Assembly: GCA_024734555.1 (NCBI GenBank)
Contig: JANPWX010000246.1
Coordinates: 2,798,602-2,862,601 of the forward strand
Reading direction: 5' to 3'
Length of the DNA stretch: 64,000 bases
Source of the DNA: Trochalopteron elliotii
Taxonomy: Eukaryota; Chordata; Aves; Passeriformes; Leiothrichidae
The position numbers and the translations under genes were made by a program. A model generated the notes under the pieces. It was not told the DNA's origin. It did no database searches and saw nothing but the letters and a program-made list of their open reading frames with translations. Shown piece after piece: positions 13,727 through 27,194 of the stretch (positions are counted from its first letter, which is position 1; every line of letters starts with the position of its first letter).

Positions 13727-13868
13727 ACAAAAAAAATCAAAAACCAAAACCCAAACCCCAAAACCCAAAACCCAAACAAACAAACAAACAAACAAACAAA
13801 CAAAGAAGAACAACAACAACAACAAAAAAACCCCACAGCCAAAAAAAAAAAAAAAAAGAAAGAAAGAA
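13727..13868. repeat. A-rich low-complexity block with (CAAA)n and poly(A)
   Basis: The block consists of AACCC/AAAACCC-type repeats, then about seven CAAA units, then CAA units, then an A run of about 18 interrupted by GAAAGAAAG. An open frame of 83 codons through it is a composition artefact. Confidence 0.85.
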
Positions 13869-14856
13869 GTATTATTGTTATTTATATGGATGAGAAGAGT
13901 GAAACCACAGCTGCTCTCTTATCTCTTCCCACGTCTGTACAGGAAATAAGGCAAGTAAACCTTGTCTGATCCCAAAGAATTAATCAGGTCAGGACATTTT
14001 TGTGTTCATGTGGTGAAGCAAGGGGGATGGGTGTGGAAAAAGAAGAGAAATTTCTGTTCCCTTTTCCCATAAGAGTGCAGCCCAGAACCATGCTCTGTTT
14101 ATATAGACAAAGTTTGAACATTTTGCTTGCCCCGTTTTTCATAGGATTCTTGAAGTACAAGAAATGCAAGTTTCTTATATGAGTTATTTATTCTCTACAC
14201 AAGAGCCTCTGCCAATTTTTTCAACATCCAGATAATATTAATATTACCCTGTCTCTTCCTTCCTTCCAGGACTGAAAGAGAAATATGCTGATCAGTGTAT
14301 GTGGACATGTGTGGGTGGGTGGGGGTGAAGCCAAAGGAAGCAACAGAGTTAGGTCTTAGCTCTGAAATATTTTGGCTGCTTTATTCAGTGAACTGAATAA
14401 CCTTGGTCTGACTTCTGTGAAATTTTAGTCTTCTCTGCTCATGAACTTCCTATTACCAGCCAAACACAGCTGTTCTGGGAAGTCCTGGCCAAACAGACAT
14501 AGTCAGTCTTTGAGATATCCCATGGAGTGTGCTGAGCATTGGAGTTGAAGGCTTGAGCCAGGCTCACTTTTTTCCAACAAGGAGAACTGGAGAGCAGTGA
14601 GCTCCCATTAGGTTATACTGCTGACTCCAAATGCTCCTGTATTCATAGTCACGCTGAGATTTTTCTAGGACACTGGGCTTTCTTCTGAAGCTTGATGGAT
14701 TACAGGGAATAACTTTGAGGATCGCAGCTGCATTGAGATTGTGTCTGGACACTAATCTCTGAATTTCAGTAGATTAAATTAAATTTAAATTTGCCACCAC
14801 TAACATAGCAGAGTGGCTAAAAACCTCCCTCTTACAATAGGACACGAAATAAAGAT

Positions 14857-15140
14857 GCCTGACTGCAGTCAGAAGGCAGTAGAAATCAGAAGGCTTTATT
14901 TACAATTCATTCAGCCCTTTTATAACATGCTCCGCTACAATGCATGTCATTGGTCCATAGGACTGACACCTCTCCCACTGGCTGAGTAACAGAAATAGCA
15001 AACAACACCTGTTGTTATGGGAAAGGAACATTGTTTACACAAGGTTGTTTTGGGAAAAAGAAAAACCATTGAAAAATTTCCCTTGAGAAGAGCTAGAAAT
15101 TCTCAGGCTCAGAAAATATCGGGTCCACACCTCCCCAGTT
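14857..15140 (-). mobile_element. Probable endogenous retrovirus LTR (solo or fragment), minus strand
   Basis: Reading the minus strand gives a TATA box (TTATAAAAGG, complement of 14916-14925). About 15-20 bases further on comes an AATAAA polyadenylation signal (complement of 14895-14900). This promoter and poly(A) arrangement is typical of a compact avian LTR. The surrounding sequence has no coding potential. Exact ends and target-site duplications were not resolved, and the right end runs into a CCAA microsatellite. Confidence 0.45.
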
Positions 15141-15142
15141 TA

Positions 15143-15190
15143 CCAACCAACCAACCAACCAACCAACCAACCAACCAACCAACCAACCAA
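15143..15190. repeat. (CCAA)12 microsatellite
   Basis: Twelve perfect tandem CCAA units (48 bases), followed by a degenerate CCAGCCAACC. Confidence 0.95.
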
Positions 15191-17310
15191 CCAGCCAACC
15201 CCTACAGATCACCAATTATAAACTTCTCTTTATGGTCATGATTAATGTAGAGACACAAATTCTGTAAGTCAGAGCAAGTGGAAGAAGAATTATCCTCTCA
15301 CCCTCTGAATTTGTTCAGGGAAGAAGGATCTGGGCCTTTTAATGGTGTTTATTTTCAGTCCTGCTCCTTAACCTGAGATACTGAGAAACCATTTGTCCCA
15401 GGCCCCAGAGTGATATCCTTCATGTTGGACATGCAGGTGTACACCACATCCATGGGCAGGAGAAAGTTACTGGAAATTACTACATAACATGGAAAGAGAA
15501 GCTTCTAAACTGCCCAAAATGTTGGAGGAAGCATGAAAGAAAATATCTGTAAGATGGTGTGGGAACCTTCCCCACCCACAGAAGACTGACACTATCTGGG
15601 AGCTTCAGATGGTGTTTTTTACAACAGTCCTAAGACTACACATAGATCGACATTGCTAGAACCAATATGTATTCTCACACTGGAACTTTTATTTTTGCAG
15701 ACAGCTGTAATGCTGGGGGCAAAATTTTCCTCAGGGGAAAGGTCAAGACAGAATTCAACAACATGTATTTAAATATTTTTGAAGAAAAAAACCCACCACT
15801 TACTTGTTATTAAATTACTCTTTTTCCCCCATTCCATCATGAAAGTGGAAATTAGTAATTGAAGTTATTTTGAAAAAAATGTTTGATTGATTTGAAACTA
15901 GATTTTCCTGTTTATGTGCCCCCCTTTCTTTTAATCTTTGGAAAATTTTAAATCTAGTTTTGAAGTGTTTCTTTCCCAAGTTCAACTGCATTTGAACTAG
16001 TTTTAGTTTTAATTTTGAGTAGCTGAATGAGTTGGCTGTCAGAGCTAACACATATTTTGATATGTATATCAAGTTATTTAAATGTCTGAAATGTGTTGTT
16101 TATTTTTATTTCATAGTCTTTTGACTAGCTTCTGTGTTTAAAAAACATCTCCATTTCTAAAGCTTAGTGTCAGTATGCTAGTTTTCAGCACGATTTATTC
16201 CATGAGGTTGTTGACTTTAATTATATTGTGGATACTCAAACACTCTTACTTAGTGGCTCAATTATTCTTGCTTCTTGGATCAGTTCCTAGGTATTACTTA
16301 GGACTAAATGGAAAAGCAAAAATAAAGTCTTGTTTTCTCATGTGCTGTAGAACTAGTTGTTCTAAGAAGCACTTGTTTATCATGTTGAGAAATCTCTTCG
16401 TAAGCCATAGACCATGTGGTGCTTGACTTACATCCTGAAACACAGAAGTGAATTTGCAAAGGACTGTCCAGATTGGTAAATCCAGTTACTTGATACTCTG
16501 GGCAACCTGGGTTTGGAAACCCTGCTCTGTTGCAGAGCTGATGAGAGTCAATTCCCTTACTGGAGTGCTCAGCAACTCTGCTGAAGCCTTCCTAGCATGA
16601 GCTGGGCACTCAGTGAGGGAGACGTAGATGTGGATCATGGCTTTAAAGAGAGAGGGGGGGAATCAGACTTCTTCTAACCATGTGAGCTGTGGGCTGTGAG
16701 AAACAGCCCCTGAGGGGTACTGGAAACAAAACCTGACTGCTAGTCCATTGTCCTGCTGAAAAAGCCTTGAGGTTAATGCAGGGATGGAGAGGCTTAGCAG
16801 CTCCCACAGGCTATGGGGAAAAGGTCTGTCATTCTGGGTGTGAGTGCATCGTATTGTCTTTTTAGCCCTCATCTACAGCACTTCCCACCAGAATTATTCC
16901 ATGAAGGGAGTGACCTGAGCCATGCAGAGGAATCCTGCTGAGGTCTCCCTGGTGACTTATCCAGTGGTACTGACAGATGCTCATGTCTGCTGGCACATTC
17001 TCAGTAGACATCTGAGAATCAGTATTCTGTCCTTGCCTTTATAATTGTTGGTTCATAGTTCTTCCTTTTGTTCCTCATTTACTTCTAGCTTATGAGCTTT
17101 TAATTTACAGCAGGATTCTTGCTGCTACTCCTGATGGCAGACCTCTCCTTTGCCCTACTGCATATTATTCTGTTCCTGTTAATGAAGATTTAAAGATTTC
17201 ATCCTGTATGAGCTCTCAGACTTCTTTTTCACTGCTGTTGCCTTCTTGCTTTCTGTAATTAACAAAATTCCTCAACAAGCATCCATTTTTAAAGTCAGTC
17301 ATTAAGAGAA
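15191..17310. other. Intergenic sequence, no gene seen
   Basis: AT-rich sequence with only short chance reading frames. No exon, RNA gene or repeat family is recognised. Confidence 0.5.
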
Positions 17311-17360
17311 GTAAAGTAAAGTAAAGTAAAGTAAAGTAAAGTAAAGTAAAGTAAAGTAAA
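17311..17360. repeat. (GTAAA)10 microsatellite
   Basis: Ten perfect tandem copies of the pentamer GTAAA. The apparent repeated LLYFT peptide on the minus strand comes from this tract and is not a gene. Confidence 0.95.
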
Positions 17361-20300
17361 GGTAGTCCCAAGAGAAATTCAATTGATAATTTCTCATAAT
17401 TTCTCCTTTCCACTGCTTAAGCTTTTGACCCATTTGTCTGTTTCCTTACTATCTTGCTGTTTTGGTTTTAGTGTCCATTTTCTCCTACTTAACTAAGAGT
17501 TTGCCAGATGGCACTAGGGCCAATGATTTACCAGTATCTAGGTAGATGAGGGTGAGCAGATCTTCTGAGTCCTGCTTTCATTCAGGGTTCAACATGTCAT
17601 AGGGCTGAAAATTTATATGGTCCCAAAAGGTGATAAATAAGGGCAAGAAATACCCTGCCATTAGCACTACTTTTCAAAGGTGGTTCCTGATCATAGGCCT
17701 TTTGCCTCGAGGACAGTTCAAAATATCTGCTCTCAGGCTCTGAGGACCAACTGCTGCTTGTACAAGGACACAAGTAATGTGGTATTTCATTGCCACAGTG
17801 AAGTCTGAACCTTCCCCAGACTCATAGAGCACTTTAGGAGCTAAAGATAAAACCCTTGGACAGGAGCTGCTCACTCTTCTCTGTCCAAACAGTGGTTGTT
17901 CTTTATCTCCATGGATATGCTATCATTTTCATTTTGGGCCAGAAGCCCAAAGACCAGTCCAGCAGTCACATATCCTGGGCTGCCCAGCACTGCTGTGAGT
18001 CTGATGAGAGCAGAGGGTGCAACTCAGGGATTTGGGTTTGTGTAAGCCAACTCTTTGCCTCATAGCATGCGTCACCTTGAGGGGTTTCAGAGCTGACACC
18101 TTAGTTATGTGAGTTTTCAGTGATATTAGCCTGCCATTAAGAGGGGGGATCAGTTGTAAAAGCAGCATGAAATGTGATGGGAGAAGGCTCCTGGCCTACT
18201 GCTTCCTGTGGAAGAGCAGATGCCCTGGCTAGTGCCGTTGCTTGAGATAAAGCACAGCCAGAAAAGGAGGAGGTGAAAGGTGGGAGGGTTCTTGCAACAA
18301 AGAAGGAGAATGGAGCTTGTTTTCATATCTCTGTCCACTTATTGCTCCCAGGCACAGATAGGGAACCTGGAGGTCGCTGTGTCCCCACTAGCTGCTGGTG
18401 TGGGCTCTGGCTCTCTCCCTTTTGGCTCAGTTCTTTGATGTTGCTGGCTTCCTGGCTGTGGGCAGAAAGTGGCTTTGATGGTAGCCTGGGGGTGGATCAA
18501 GAGTGGGAGAGAGGAGGAGTCACTGATCGATGCTAATAAATAAAAGGTTCTTCTTCGGTCCAGGGTCTAAGACGCCAGGAGAGCTGCCCCCTGAGACAAG
18601 AGCTGCAGACTGGCAGGGAAGCAACAACTTAGTGAGTATGCAGGGACTGCCTTGCTTTTCCTGGACAGCTGCTTATTATTATTATTGCCTTACTGGTGCA
18701 TTACTGCTGTAAAATGTTAGGAGTGTTTGCTACAGTATGTATAGTGTTGTGATTTTCCACTCCAGCAGCAGACACATCAGGGCTGCTTTTCTGACCCCTC
18801 CTTTATTTGTGAGTCTACAGAAATTTCTCTGGAATGTGCAGATTTTTCTTAGCTCCTTTCTGTATTTCTAACCAGTGGATGCTGCAAGAAAGCAGAGGGA
18901 TTGGGCTCACTGTGCTGCATGTTATGTTACTCCCAGGGCAGCCCACTGTTGTTGAGTAGGGGAGATGTGTGCTGGGAAAGTGTGGAGTGCAGGGGGAGTA
19001 CAAAGGAGCGCTTTTGAAAGAAGAAGCATTCCCTGAAGGAGATTTGTTGGTATAGGGCTGTGTAGCTGGCCTGTTCATTCATCCCTTGAAAAATGTATTG
19101 CCTCTGTGGTGAAACATTTGGGTTAAAGTGGTGTTTGTGGCTGTTCTCCTGTGGTTGATGGCAGGGTATGCTCCAGGCATTCTGGGATCAGAGTCCTCTG
19201 AAATGGGAGCAGAGTCTTCTAGGAGCAGAAAGCTCTGCCCTGAGTGAAGACAAATAAAGAGGGTTTGGCTTGAAAGCATGTTGAAGTTTCCCACTGGGCA
19301 GCCTCACTATCATTCCAAAGTACACCCAGCATCTTCCTCTCTGGGCCCCACTGCTTTCCCACTGGGGTCGGTCCTCCAGCCTCTCCCTCATGTTTTCCTT
19401 TTTTAGCAGCTACTGTGCAAGACATTTGGGAAACCTATAAAATCCACATTCAACAATAAGTCCAAAACTTCTAAGTTCTAAGAAATGAAAAGGATCTCAG
19501 AGCAGAGAATTTCCTTTAAAGAGACTGGAGGTGGCAGGGCACAGAGCGGCAGCAGCAAAGTCTCAGTTGGCCTTTGACCTTGTGTCTAGAGTAAACTAAC
19601 TTATGCCTTTTCCCCAAGTTTTCCCCCTCATTTCAGGCTAAGCATTGAACAAGAAAGAAGTGGATGAGTATGGGGGGGGCTTGATGGTGCAGAATGAGCT
19701 GTTCTCCACATGGGGTGGGATAACAGGGATGAAGAGCAATTCTTTCTCTTTGGTCTGAAGTTGAAGTCCCTGGTCAGTTTTTCTTCCTGATGCAGGAGGC
19801 TTCAGGAAAGGAACATGAGTTTGGCATTGAAAGGGTAAATTGCAAATCCCAGAGTAATCTTTTTCTAATGAATTTCACTCCTCACTGATGAAGGGTTAGG
19901 CTCTGGCTATATGTCCCAGCTATAGGGCTGTAGTTTTGGCTGTGTTACCTTCAGTGCAGCTTCACAGTTTGGCCTCTGAAGGTGACAGCAGTGACAATAG
20001 CAAAGTGGTTTGGGAAGAATGGTCTGCACCCAGAGTGCATTCACTTTGCATCCTGTCAGTGAGAAATCCTAATACCTGCATATACACATAGACAAAGCAG
20101 GCAGTCCAAGTCACAACTTGGATGAGACATGAGAATGGTTCCTGTGCCCTAGATTCATCCCCAGGGAGTGTGTGGGGTCCCAGCCCCATCACTGCCACTA
20201 GGGAAGGACTGGCAGGCAGTGGGTACCCACCCTCCCTCCCTCCCTTGCCTCTAGCAAAGTCTTTCCTTTTCAACCACCAGGGATAGCCGTCTCTGTAAAT

Positions 20301-21369
20301 ACTTTTCTCTTTCACTGCTTTCTACTGATCCAAGAGTTGGAGAGTGAAACACCTGATTTTTTGTCCATCTCTGCCACCCATGATATTGGATCCAGTCAAA
20401 CTCTTTTAGGTGTTAAAAGGCAATGTAATTCTCCCTGAGACTGCTGGCCTTGAAGATTCATCCCAGATGAAAAGTCTTACATTGACATGTTACTTTGGTG
20501 CCTAGTGAGGCAAGGACTGCTAGTGTTAGACCAGAGAGGGAAATGTTTTCCTCTAACTCCACCAAGATGTAGTCCTTTGGGCTGCTAGAGGAGTGTAGGG
20601 TCAGCACCATAGTGAGAGCCTTCTAAGAGTTCTGGGTGCTGCTGTTATTTCAATGTAAAAATCATGATCCTGGTAGTAGAGGGATTCTTTCAGGTTGCTG
20701 CCTGTCACTCCTGAAGCAATGAAGTAGGAGATGAAATGGGACAGCAGGGTTGTACTCCTCCTCTGATAGCTGACAAGCTGGCATTGCAGCAGAAGCAAGC
20801 TGAAGAGAGAGGGACTGAGTGGGACAGGAATGTTTGAAACCTCATTCTCCGTGTCTCCATCAGCAAAGCTGACAGAAGAGTTTGGGCTGGCTGTATCTAG
20901 GCAGGGTATGATGAGAGCAAATAAAGCAGATCAGAGGAAAAGTCAGAAAAACAAACATTTATATTTGGGATCAACATACACCTCTGCCTTTGGGTCCCTG
21001 GCAGCCTGTGAAATTCCTTCCACTTGTCTGGGCCAGCTTTTCTGAGTGTGGAGTGCTAGTGACATGTTTGCCTCTGGATTATATCCCCCAGCCCTGAACT
21101 GTGACAGGAAGGGGGCATGCCTCTTCCTTCCCAAACCTAATCCAGTCTGCTAATAGAGGATGTTTTGTAATAGCTCCAAGAAGAGTGTGTACCAGCTAGC
21201 TGTCACCTTGCCCAGGCTCTTTCATGGGCTCCCTCCTAGCTCTGTTTTCATAATAAACATTCCACTGCTAATTTTGCAGTCAGCCCAGGATCTTCAGCTA
21301 CCCTCAGTGAGAAGAGAGCAAAACACAGTGAGAAAGACAGAGTGAGATATTCCTCCCTGCAGTGGCACA
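17361..21369. other. Upstream intergenic region of MGP
   Basis: No coding exon is recognised. The region immediately 5' of MGP (about 21240-21369) should contain its promoter and 5' UTR. An AT-rich CATAATAAACA at about 21248-21258 is the best TATA-like candidate, but it cannot be assigned from sequence alone. Confidence 0.4.
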
Positions 21370-24300
21370 ATGCGCACTCTCGTCATGCTTACACTCCTGG
21401 CTGCCTTGGTGATTGCTGCCACTTGCTATGGTAGGTGACCTTTATTATTGGGTAGAATGAAAACTCCATACCTGCAGACATTTATGGGTCTGTTCAGATG
21501 TTTGTTATTTAACTTTTTGTCTTCTTTGCCCTTAACTTGATCTCTTGCTTGCTTTCCTTCACTTGTGTCAGATCGTGCTAGCCCTGATCCAGAGCTGTTA
21601 TCTCCGGTCATTGGAATTCACGGTCCAGGATGCTTCAACCCCTTCCTCTCTGTTCCAGCTCACCTCACAAGACTGCTCCTCTTTTTGTCCCTTTGTTGTC
21701 TGGACTATGATAAGAGTGCTAATTCTTAATTATTCCTTGCTAATTGGAAGATTTCCCTTTTTCCTTTTGTAATATCATCTCCTTTTTCCTGTGAGACACA
21801 CAGTTCCATATTGGTGGAATTAAGATGTTGCTTCATGCAAGAGTCAAATGCATTTCACTATGCTACTCCATCCTCTAAGAACACATGCAAGCTTTGAAGG
21901 TATACTGCTATCCTGTCCACTGTAGTGTCAGGAGCAGAAGGTGAGGAACTATGCTGGAGAATCAGGCTGGATGACCAAGTGTGAGTCTGAAAGCACTGAC
22001 TAAATCACCAGGTAGTTCTCTATTAAACTCTTGAGCACTTTAAAACTCCTCATATAAATTCTAGGTCACACCACTGATCCCTTTCTCTTCCTTTTAAACA
22101 TGTGCCTTAAAACCTGGCTTCTCTGATTTCTGTGTGTGCTCTGTTGATCTGTGGTATATGAAATACTGAATCCCATCAATAGAGTGTCATAATATATGTT
22201 TCATTCTTTCTCTCCACAGAGTCCCATGAGAGCATGGAGTCCCACGAGTATCTCAGTAAGGCACTGGTTTACTGTGTTATTGAATTTGAAGAGTGATACA
22301 AACATGTCCAAGATCATTTACTCGTGCTCCTACTAGGGATAAAATAGATAGAATCACTGAGCCCAGGGAAATTGAATTTACTGAGTGATGCAGTTTCAGA
22401 ATGAAAAGGGAGAGAGTTAAAAGAAGACTTCACGTGTTTTGGCACAAGCTCATACCACCATTTTGCATAGAATATAATGAGAATTGGAAAAAAATTTGAG
22501 AACAGAGCTCACGTCTCTGTTATGTGTACCAAAACCAGGTTAACAGACACTAGAAAAGGACATTGCTCAAAAAACTCTGGGATGAGCATGGAAAGAGGTA
22601 CTGTAGAAGCCAAGTGCAGGATTCATCCTCCCCCAAGAGCAAGGAGAGCCTTACTCTAAGCATGTTGGAAGCAGGCAGGGTGTGTGAATAGGCTTCCTTT
22701 GGCTGGAAGAGGAAGAGAGAGTGTCACAGGAAAAGCATGAAAAGGGTGGAGAATCTTACTTTGGAACAAGCAATATCCTGGAGAGCTTAGAGAACAGGTG
22801 AATCAAAACTAAAAAGAAATTAGGACATCTGGAAGAAGAACAGATAGTCAGCAACATAAAGACATATGTGGAAGCCAATATCAATGACATCCACAGACTC
22901 CTGAACTCTGCAACAGGACTGTGATGTTTCTCAAAAAAGTCAGAAGGGACTTTCAGGCCCCTCAGTCCAAAACTGCCACACAAACTTCTCAATGACTGTT
23001 TAACCTTGGAGGCAGAGAGACTTACTCAGGCCCTTCCTGTGCCCAATTTCACAATTCTTGTAGTTCTTCTGAGAGTGCTCACATGTCCCATGCTTGGTGC
23101 CTGCCTCTTCTGGGCCAAGCTCCAGTCATTCAGAGGGTCTGTAGTAGCAAAATCACAGTAACATTCTCCTGGGTGATTTGAATAAGAGCAGAACAAGAGC
23201 AGCATGGGCATTTTGTACAGGCTGCACCAGCCACCGAGACAGCCTGTACATGAACCTGCCAGGGGACAGGAGGGAATATTAAAAGATCCTGGATTTCACT
23301 GTACATGGGAGGGCAGACAAGGAGGCTATTATAAAAGAGGAAAGTAGCTTTTGTTGAAATCTGGCATTGGAAAAGTACCATTCTGATCAACCCCTTGCCT
23401 TCTCAGATCCCTTCCTCAACAGGCGAAGGGCCAATGACTTCATACAGGCTGACTCGCGACTAAGAGCCATCACTCAGGAGAGGTATGTCATGGCCTCGGG
23501 ACGCTGAGGTTGAGAGTGGGAAGAGATTCCTCCTTGCCAAGCACAGACTGGTAGCAGGGGTGGCAGCCATGGTGACTTTTGAGAAGCCTCAGTCCCTCTT
23601 CTAATAATTTAAGTCCACAGTGAGGACTTTTAATCATTTAAGTCCATAAGTGAGGTATCATTTAAGTCCACAGTCCCAGAAAAAGCAAGAATTCAGATAA
23701 ACGGAGGGCGGGTCCTTTGATTTGGACACATCACATGCTGAGAAGACTGATGAATTTTTCTGAAGGAAGCACCAACAGAAGGAGAAAGAATGAGTGTGGG
23801 ATGGTCCAAAAGACAGTTCAGTTTGAGATCTTATTCTTGTCCTCAGATCTCATGCAGGACTTGCATGATCTTTTCTAAATCAAAGGGCCATCTGAGGGCC
23901 TCCTTGCCTCATTTATAAAATACAGATATAACCAATTTCATGCCTTATTCAAAGCTTGTGAAAATAAAGACTGAAGCACAGAAATCATCTCTTAGCGAGG
24001 CATAAGGGAAACCTTCTCCTCAGTACCAGGTGACCCCTTTTCAGAATATTTCAGGTCTTTTTTCTACATATATGTTTCAGAAAGAGCAGAAGAGCTGAAG
24101 AGAGCAGTCCAGGGAAGCCTGCAAAGGGAGGACCCTTCCTCAAACTGAGGCAGGACCCATTCCCCTCTCCCTAGCACCTTACTTAGGTCCTAAATAAAAA
24201 GTTGCCCGAGAAGGCAAAACATTCCTGCTGTAGTCATGTCACTCCCTGGGTGTGGTAAACACAGAAGCTGGCATGTTAAGAACTCTGTAGCTGGATGATG

Positions 24301-24549
24301 GACTCTGATGGTGGATCCTTAATCCCAGTGGGGAATTTCGTGTCAGGAAAGGGCTGCAGACAGATATTTAAGATGACAGCACTTACTCCTCTTTTCTCCT
24401 ACCATTACAGGATCAGGGAGCGTAGTAAGGCACCCCAGGAGCATCAGAGGGAGCTCTGTGAAGACTACTACCCCTGTGAAATGTATGCTTTTCGCCATGG
24501 CTACGCTGCTGCTTACAAGCACTATTTTGGGAGGAGGAGGACTAAGTAA
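21370..24549 (+). CDS. MGP: Matrix Gla protein (MGP), complete, four exons
   Basis: Exons are 21370-21430, 22220-22255, 23407-23482 and 24411-24549. Joined they give 103 codons plus TAA, the same length as human MGP. All junctions are GT-AG with phases 1, 1 and 2. Residues 1-19 form a signal peptide. Three S-x-E motifs in 22-30 are expected Golgi kinase sites. AxxF (A41 to F44) is the gamma-glutamyl carboxylase docking motif. Five glutamates at Gla positions (E21, E57, E61, E68, E72) and the C74/C80 pair are kept, and the protein ends in a basic tail. MGP is a secreted, vitamin K-dependent inhibitor of soft-tissue calcification in cartilage and vessel wall. The start is the first ATG and is followed at once by the hydrophobic leader. 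It lies between ERP27 and a second Gla gene on the same strand. Confidence 0.97.
23607..23670. repeat. Short imperfect triplication in MGP intron 3
   Basis: The 11-mer ATTTAAGTCCA occurs at 23607, 23636 and 23660, with related flanks (GTGAGG). This looks like a small local duplication just downstream of MGP exon 3. Confidence 0.7.
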
Positions 24550-24765
24550 AGGATGTTCCCATCCTTCCCACCCTGGGGCCTGGAGTCCAGGGTATCTTCC
24601 CCAAAATCGCAATGGCTCTGAAACATATTCAGTTGCTTGTATCCCTGTATGTTATCCTGCGTGCTGCTTCTCTCCCATGTAGCCATGTATTCCTACACTG
24701 TGTTAATTAGCACTGAGCTGATGTAGCAGAGATCACAGTGAGTCAGGGTGTGGGTGTTTACTACA

Positions 24766-24771
24766 AATAAA
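24766..24771 (+). terminator. MGP polyadenylation signal
   Basis: AATAAA about 217 bases after the MGP stop codon, followed by TTGCTGGTTTG. The short 3' UTR fits the family. Confidence 0.7.
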
Positions 24772-24789
24772 TTGCTGGTTTGATACTAC

Positions 24790-26768
24790 TGTCTCATGAG
24801 TCACAGTTTTTTGGAAGGGGGGTATGCAATTTTCCATGAAGGAACTGAATTTGTTTATCATACGTTCTGTTACAGGTTAGGGGGAAAAACATCATTACCT
24901 TGCAAGCATATGGCTTTGGAAGAATCTATAATGTTCTTGTTCCAGGGTCTACAAGTGGCTTCTTTCAGTGGTCACCAGACAGTTTCAGCTCCCACTCTTA
25001 AGACATCTAAAAACAGTGCGGTATTCAGAATGCAGATGCACTTTTTGAAAATCAAATCTTTCCTCAGCTGGGGAGACAAAATCCAGAAGGCACCTATTTA
25101 ATCTTAAAACAAAGTTAGGGTGATACTTGGTGACAGAAGAAGCCTGTAAATTTCCTCTCGTTTATCCAGCTACCATCAGGTCCTGATGTTAGGTGCTGCT
25201 TTAGAGAGGAGTGTGTCATCCAGACTAAACTTGTATTTCCTTTTGCAATCCCTTTTCAAAACCCTTCCACTTGAAACTACTCTGGTAGCACTTGAAAGCT
25301 GCAAAAATCAAAGCTGGAGGGGGGCTCCTGGTGGTAAATAACAGAAAAAAGAAATCCAGTGTTTGGGGTCAGGCCCAACTTTGTTTACATAGAACAATTT
25401 CATTTTACTGTTCACAAACTGTTTGAAATTAAGATGTGGCTTGACCCTGTGCACAAGTTACTAAGCATCTCCTGGACCTCTGAGGAGTGAGCATGGCTGC
25501 ATTCTGCTCACCATCACTGGGGCCTGTCCCCAGGCCAAAAGGCACCAGTGCTGACATGTCCAAGAATTCAATGCTGCTCTGGGCTTGCCAGCAGCCACAA
25601 CAGCTAGGACCCCCCTTGGTGTGATTTGTGTAGGAGACGTAACATCTATCTCAGCTCAACACAGATTGTTTCAACATTCGCATCTCCAGGCTTACACAGG
25701 CACCTGCAATTTACAGAAGTTGGAAAGATTTCATGGCATGCAATCAAAGTCTATGATGTATAAAGTATCAAATTGTTGACTAATCTGTGAAATTAAGTCT
25801 GGAGCCAAATCTACCTGGCCCATTAGAAACATGCATCTCCTTCCAAAACATGCTTCAAGGTTTTGCCAGCTTTGAAACAGAATTTTGGAAAGAAATGTGA
25901 TTTATTTATTGAAAACACTTCCGATAAGAAACTCCACCCTGACAGTTGCCAAAGTTTTGTCCAGAGGAAAAAGCAAGACAGAAATAATTTTAAGGAAAAA
26001 ACCTGTAAGGATGAGGTATATTCACACACACTTGTTCTCTGTGTTCTCAAGTAGGTGAATCTTGTGATCACCAACTGGAGCAAACTCACATATGCTAAAA
26101 TCAACAAGTCTGCAGTGTCTGGGTTTGACTTGACACTGCGCACCACCACAACAGAAGGCACAAAGTCTAGTGCTGTCTGGGTCTGTGTCCAGAAATATCC
26201 AGTGATTCCAATCCCCAGTTAACCAGTATAAATAATGAATAATACCAGAGATTTCTGTGGGATTTCATTAGTGTAAGCAACAACCAAACAGATTTAAGAG
26301 ACTACATGCTGGTTAGAAAGCTTGGGAAAAGTTGGGAGGATAAATAAAACTGTTTTGATTGCTAGAATTGTACATTTATGTATTTATATTATTTCAAGTA
26401 TTCATCTGGAAGCACAGCTTTCCTAGAATACCTATTATTTTTAGATATTTATTTACTTTTTAACTGTTGCTCTTTTGCTGTAATAATATATATAAAAGAT
26501 CTTTTGCTGGACATCATTAGTATATATATTCAGGTTTCCTGGACTGTAGAAAAGTTAACAGGGACAAAAGTTGGGGTTTATTTTAATCCTGAAAATTCTC
26601 TAGGCTGAAAGACAGTGTTTTTAAGAATTGGGAAAATCCCTAGTGGCTCTGATTTTCCTTGGGAGCATCCTAAACTTTACTTCTGTAACCCTGCATATGG
26701 GTGTGAGGAGGACTGGATATGAGGGGGAGGAAGATTATGTCTCTGCTACCAGAAAGAATGAGCACACT

Positions 26769-26774
<6 letters not shown>
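24790..26774. other. Intergenic sequence between the two Gla genes, no gene seen
   Basis: No exon, RNA gene or repeat family is recognised. AT-rich tracts occur around 26360-26560. Confidence 0.5.

Positions 26775-26802
<28 letters not shown>
26775..26802. repeat. Poly(A) run of 28
   Basis: Twenty-eight consecutive A residues just 5' of a CR1 fragment. It may be an unrelated microsatellite or the tail of an older insertion. Confidence 0.9.
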
Positions 26803-26805
<3 letters not shown>

Positions 26806-26844
26806 GCAACAACTACCCAAACTTGGTCACTTGGTCTATTCAGC

Positions 26845-27194
26845 CAGAAGACCTCATGCAGTGTACAACATCCTCCTAAGGGGCAGTGGAGGGGCACCAC
26901 CAATCTCTGCTATCTGGTGATCAGTGATAGTACCCAAAGGAACAGCTGGAACTGTGTCAGGGGTGATTTAGATTTGATATCAAGAAAAGATTCTTCACCA
27001 AGAGGGTGACTGGGCACTGGAACAGGCTCCCCAGGGAAGTGGTCTCAATACCAGCCTAACAGAGGTCAAGAAGCATTTGGACAGTGCACTCAGGCACAGG
27101 ATGAGACTCTTGAGGCGTCCTGTGCAGGGTCAGGAGCTGGACTTGTTGATCCTAGTGGATCCCTTCCAACTCAGCTTATTCTGTGATTCTGTGG
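26845..27194 (+). mobile_element. CR1 LINE 3' fragment, plus strand
   Basis: It contains the conserved avian CR1 3' sequence GGTGACTGGGCACTGGAACA, then GGCTCCCCAGGGAAGTGGTC and CCCTTCCAACTCAGC, and ends in TTCTGTGATTCTGTGG. The copy is 5'-truncated and noncoding, with the left boundary approximate. It sits between MGP and the second Gla gene. Confidence 0.9.

Noticed and set aside
13718..13969. Frame encoding N/K/Q-rich peptide
   Set aside because: Derived entirely from the A-rich (CAAA)n and poly(A) simple repeat.
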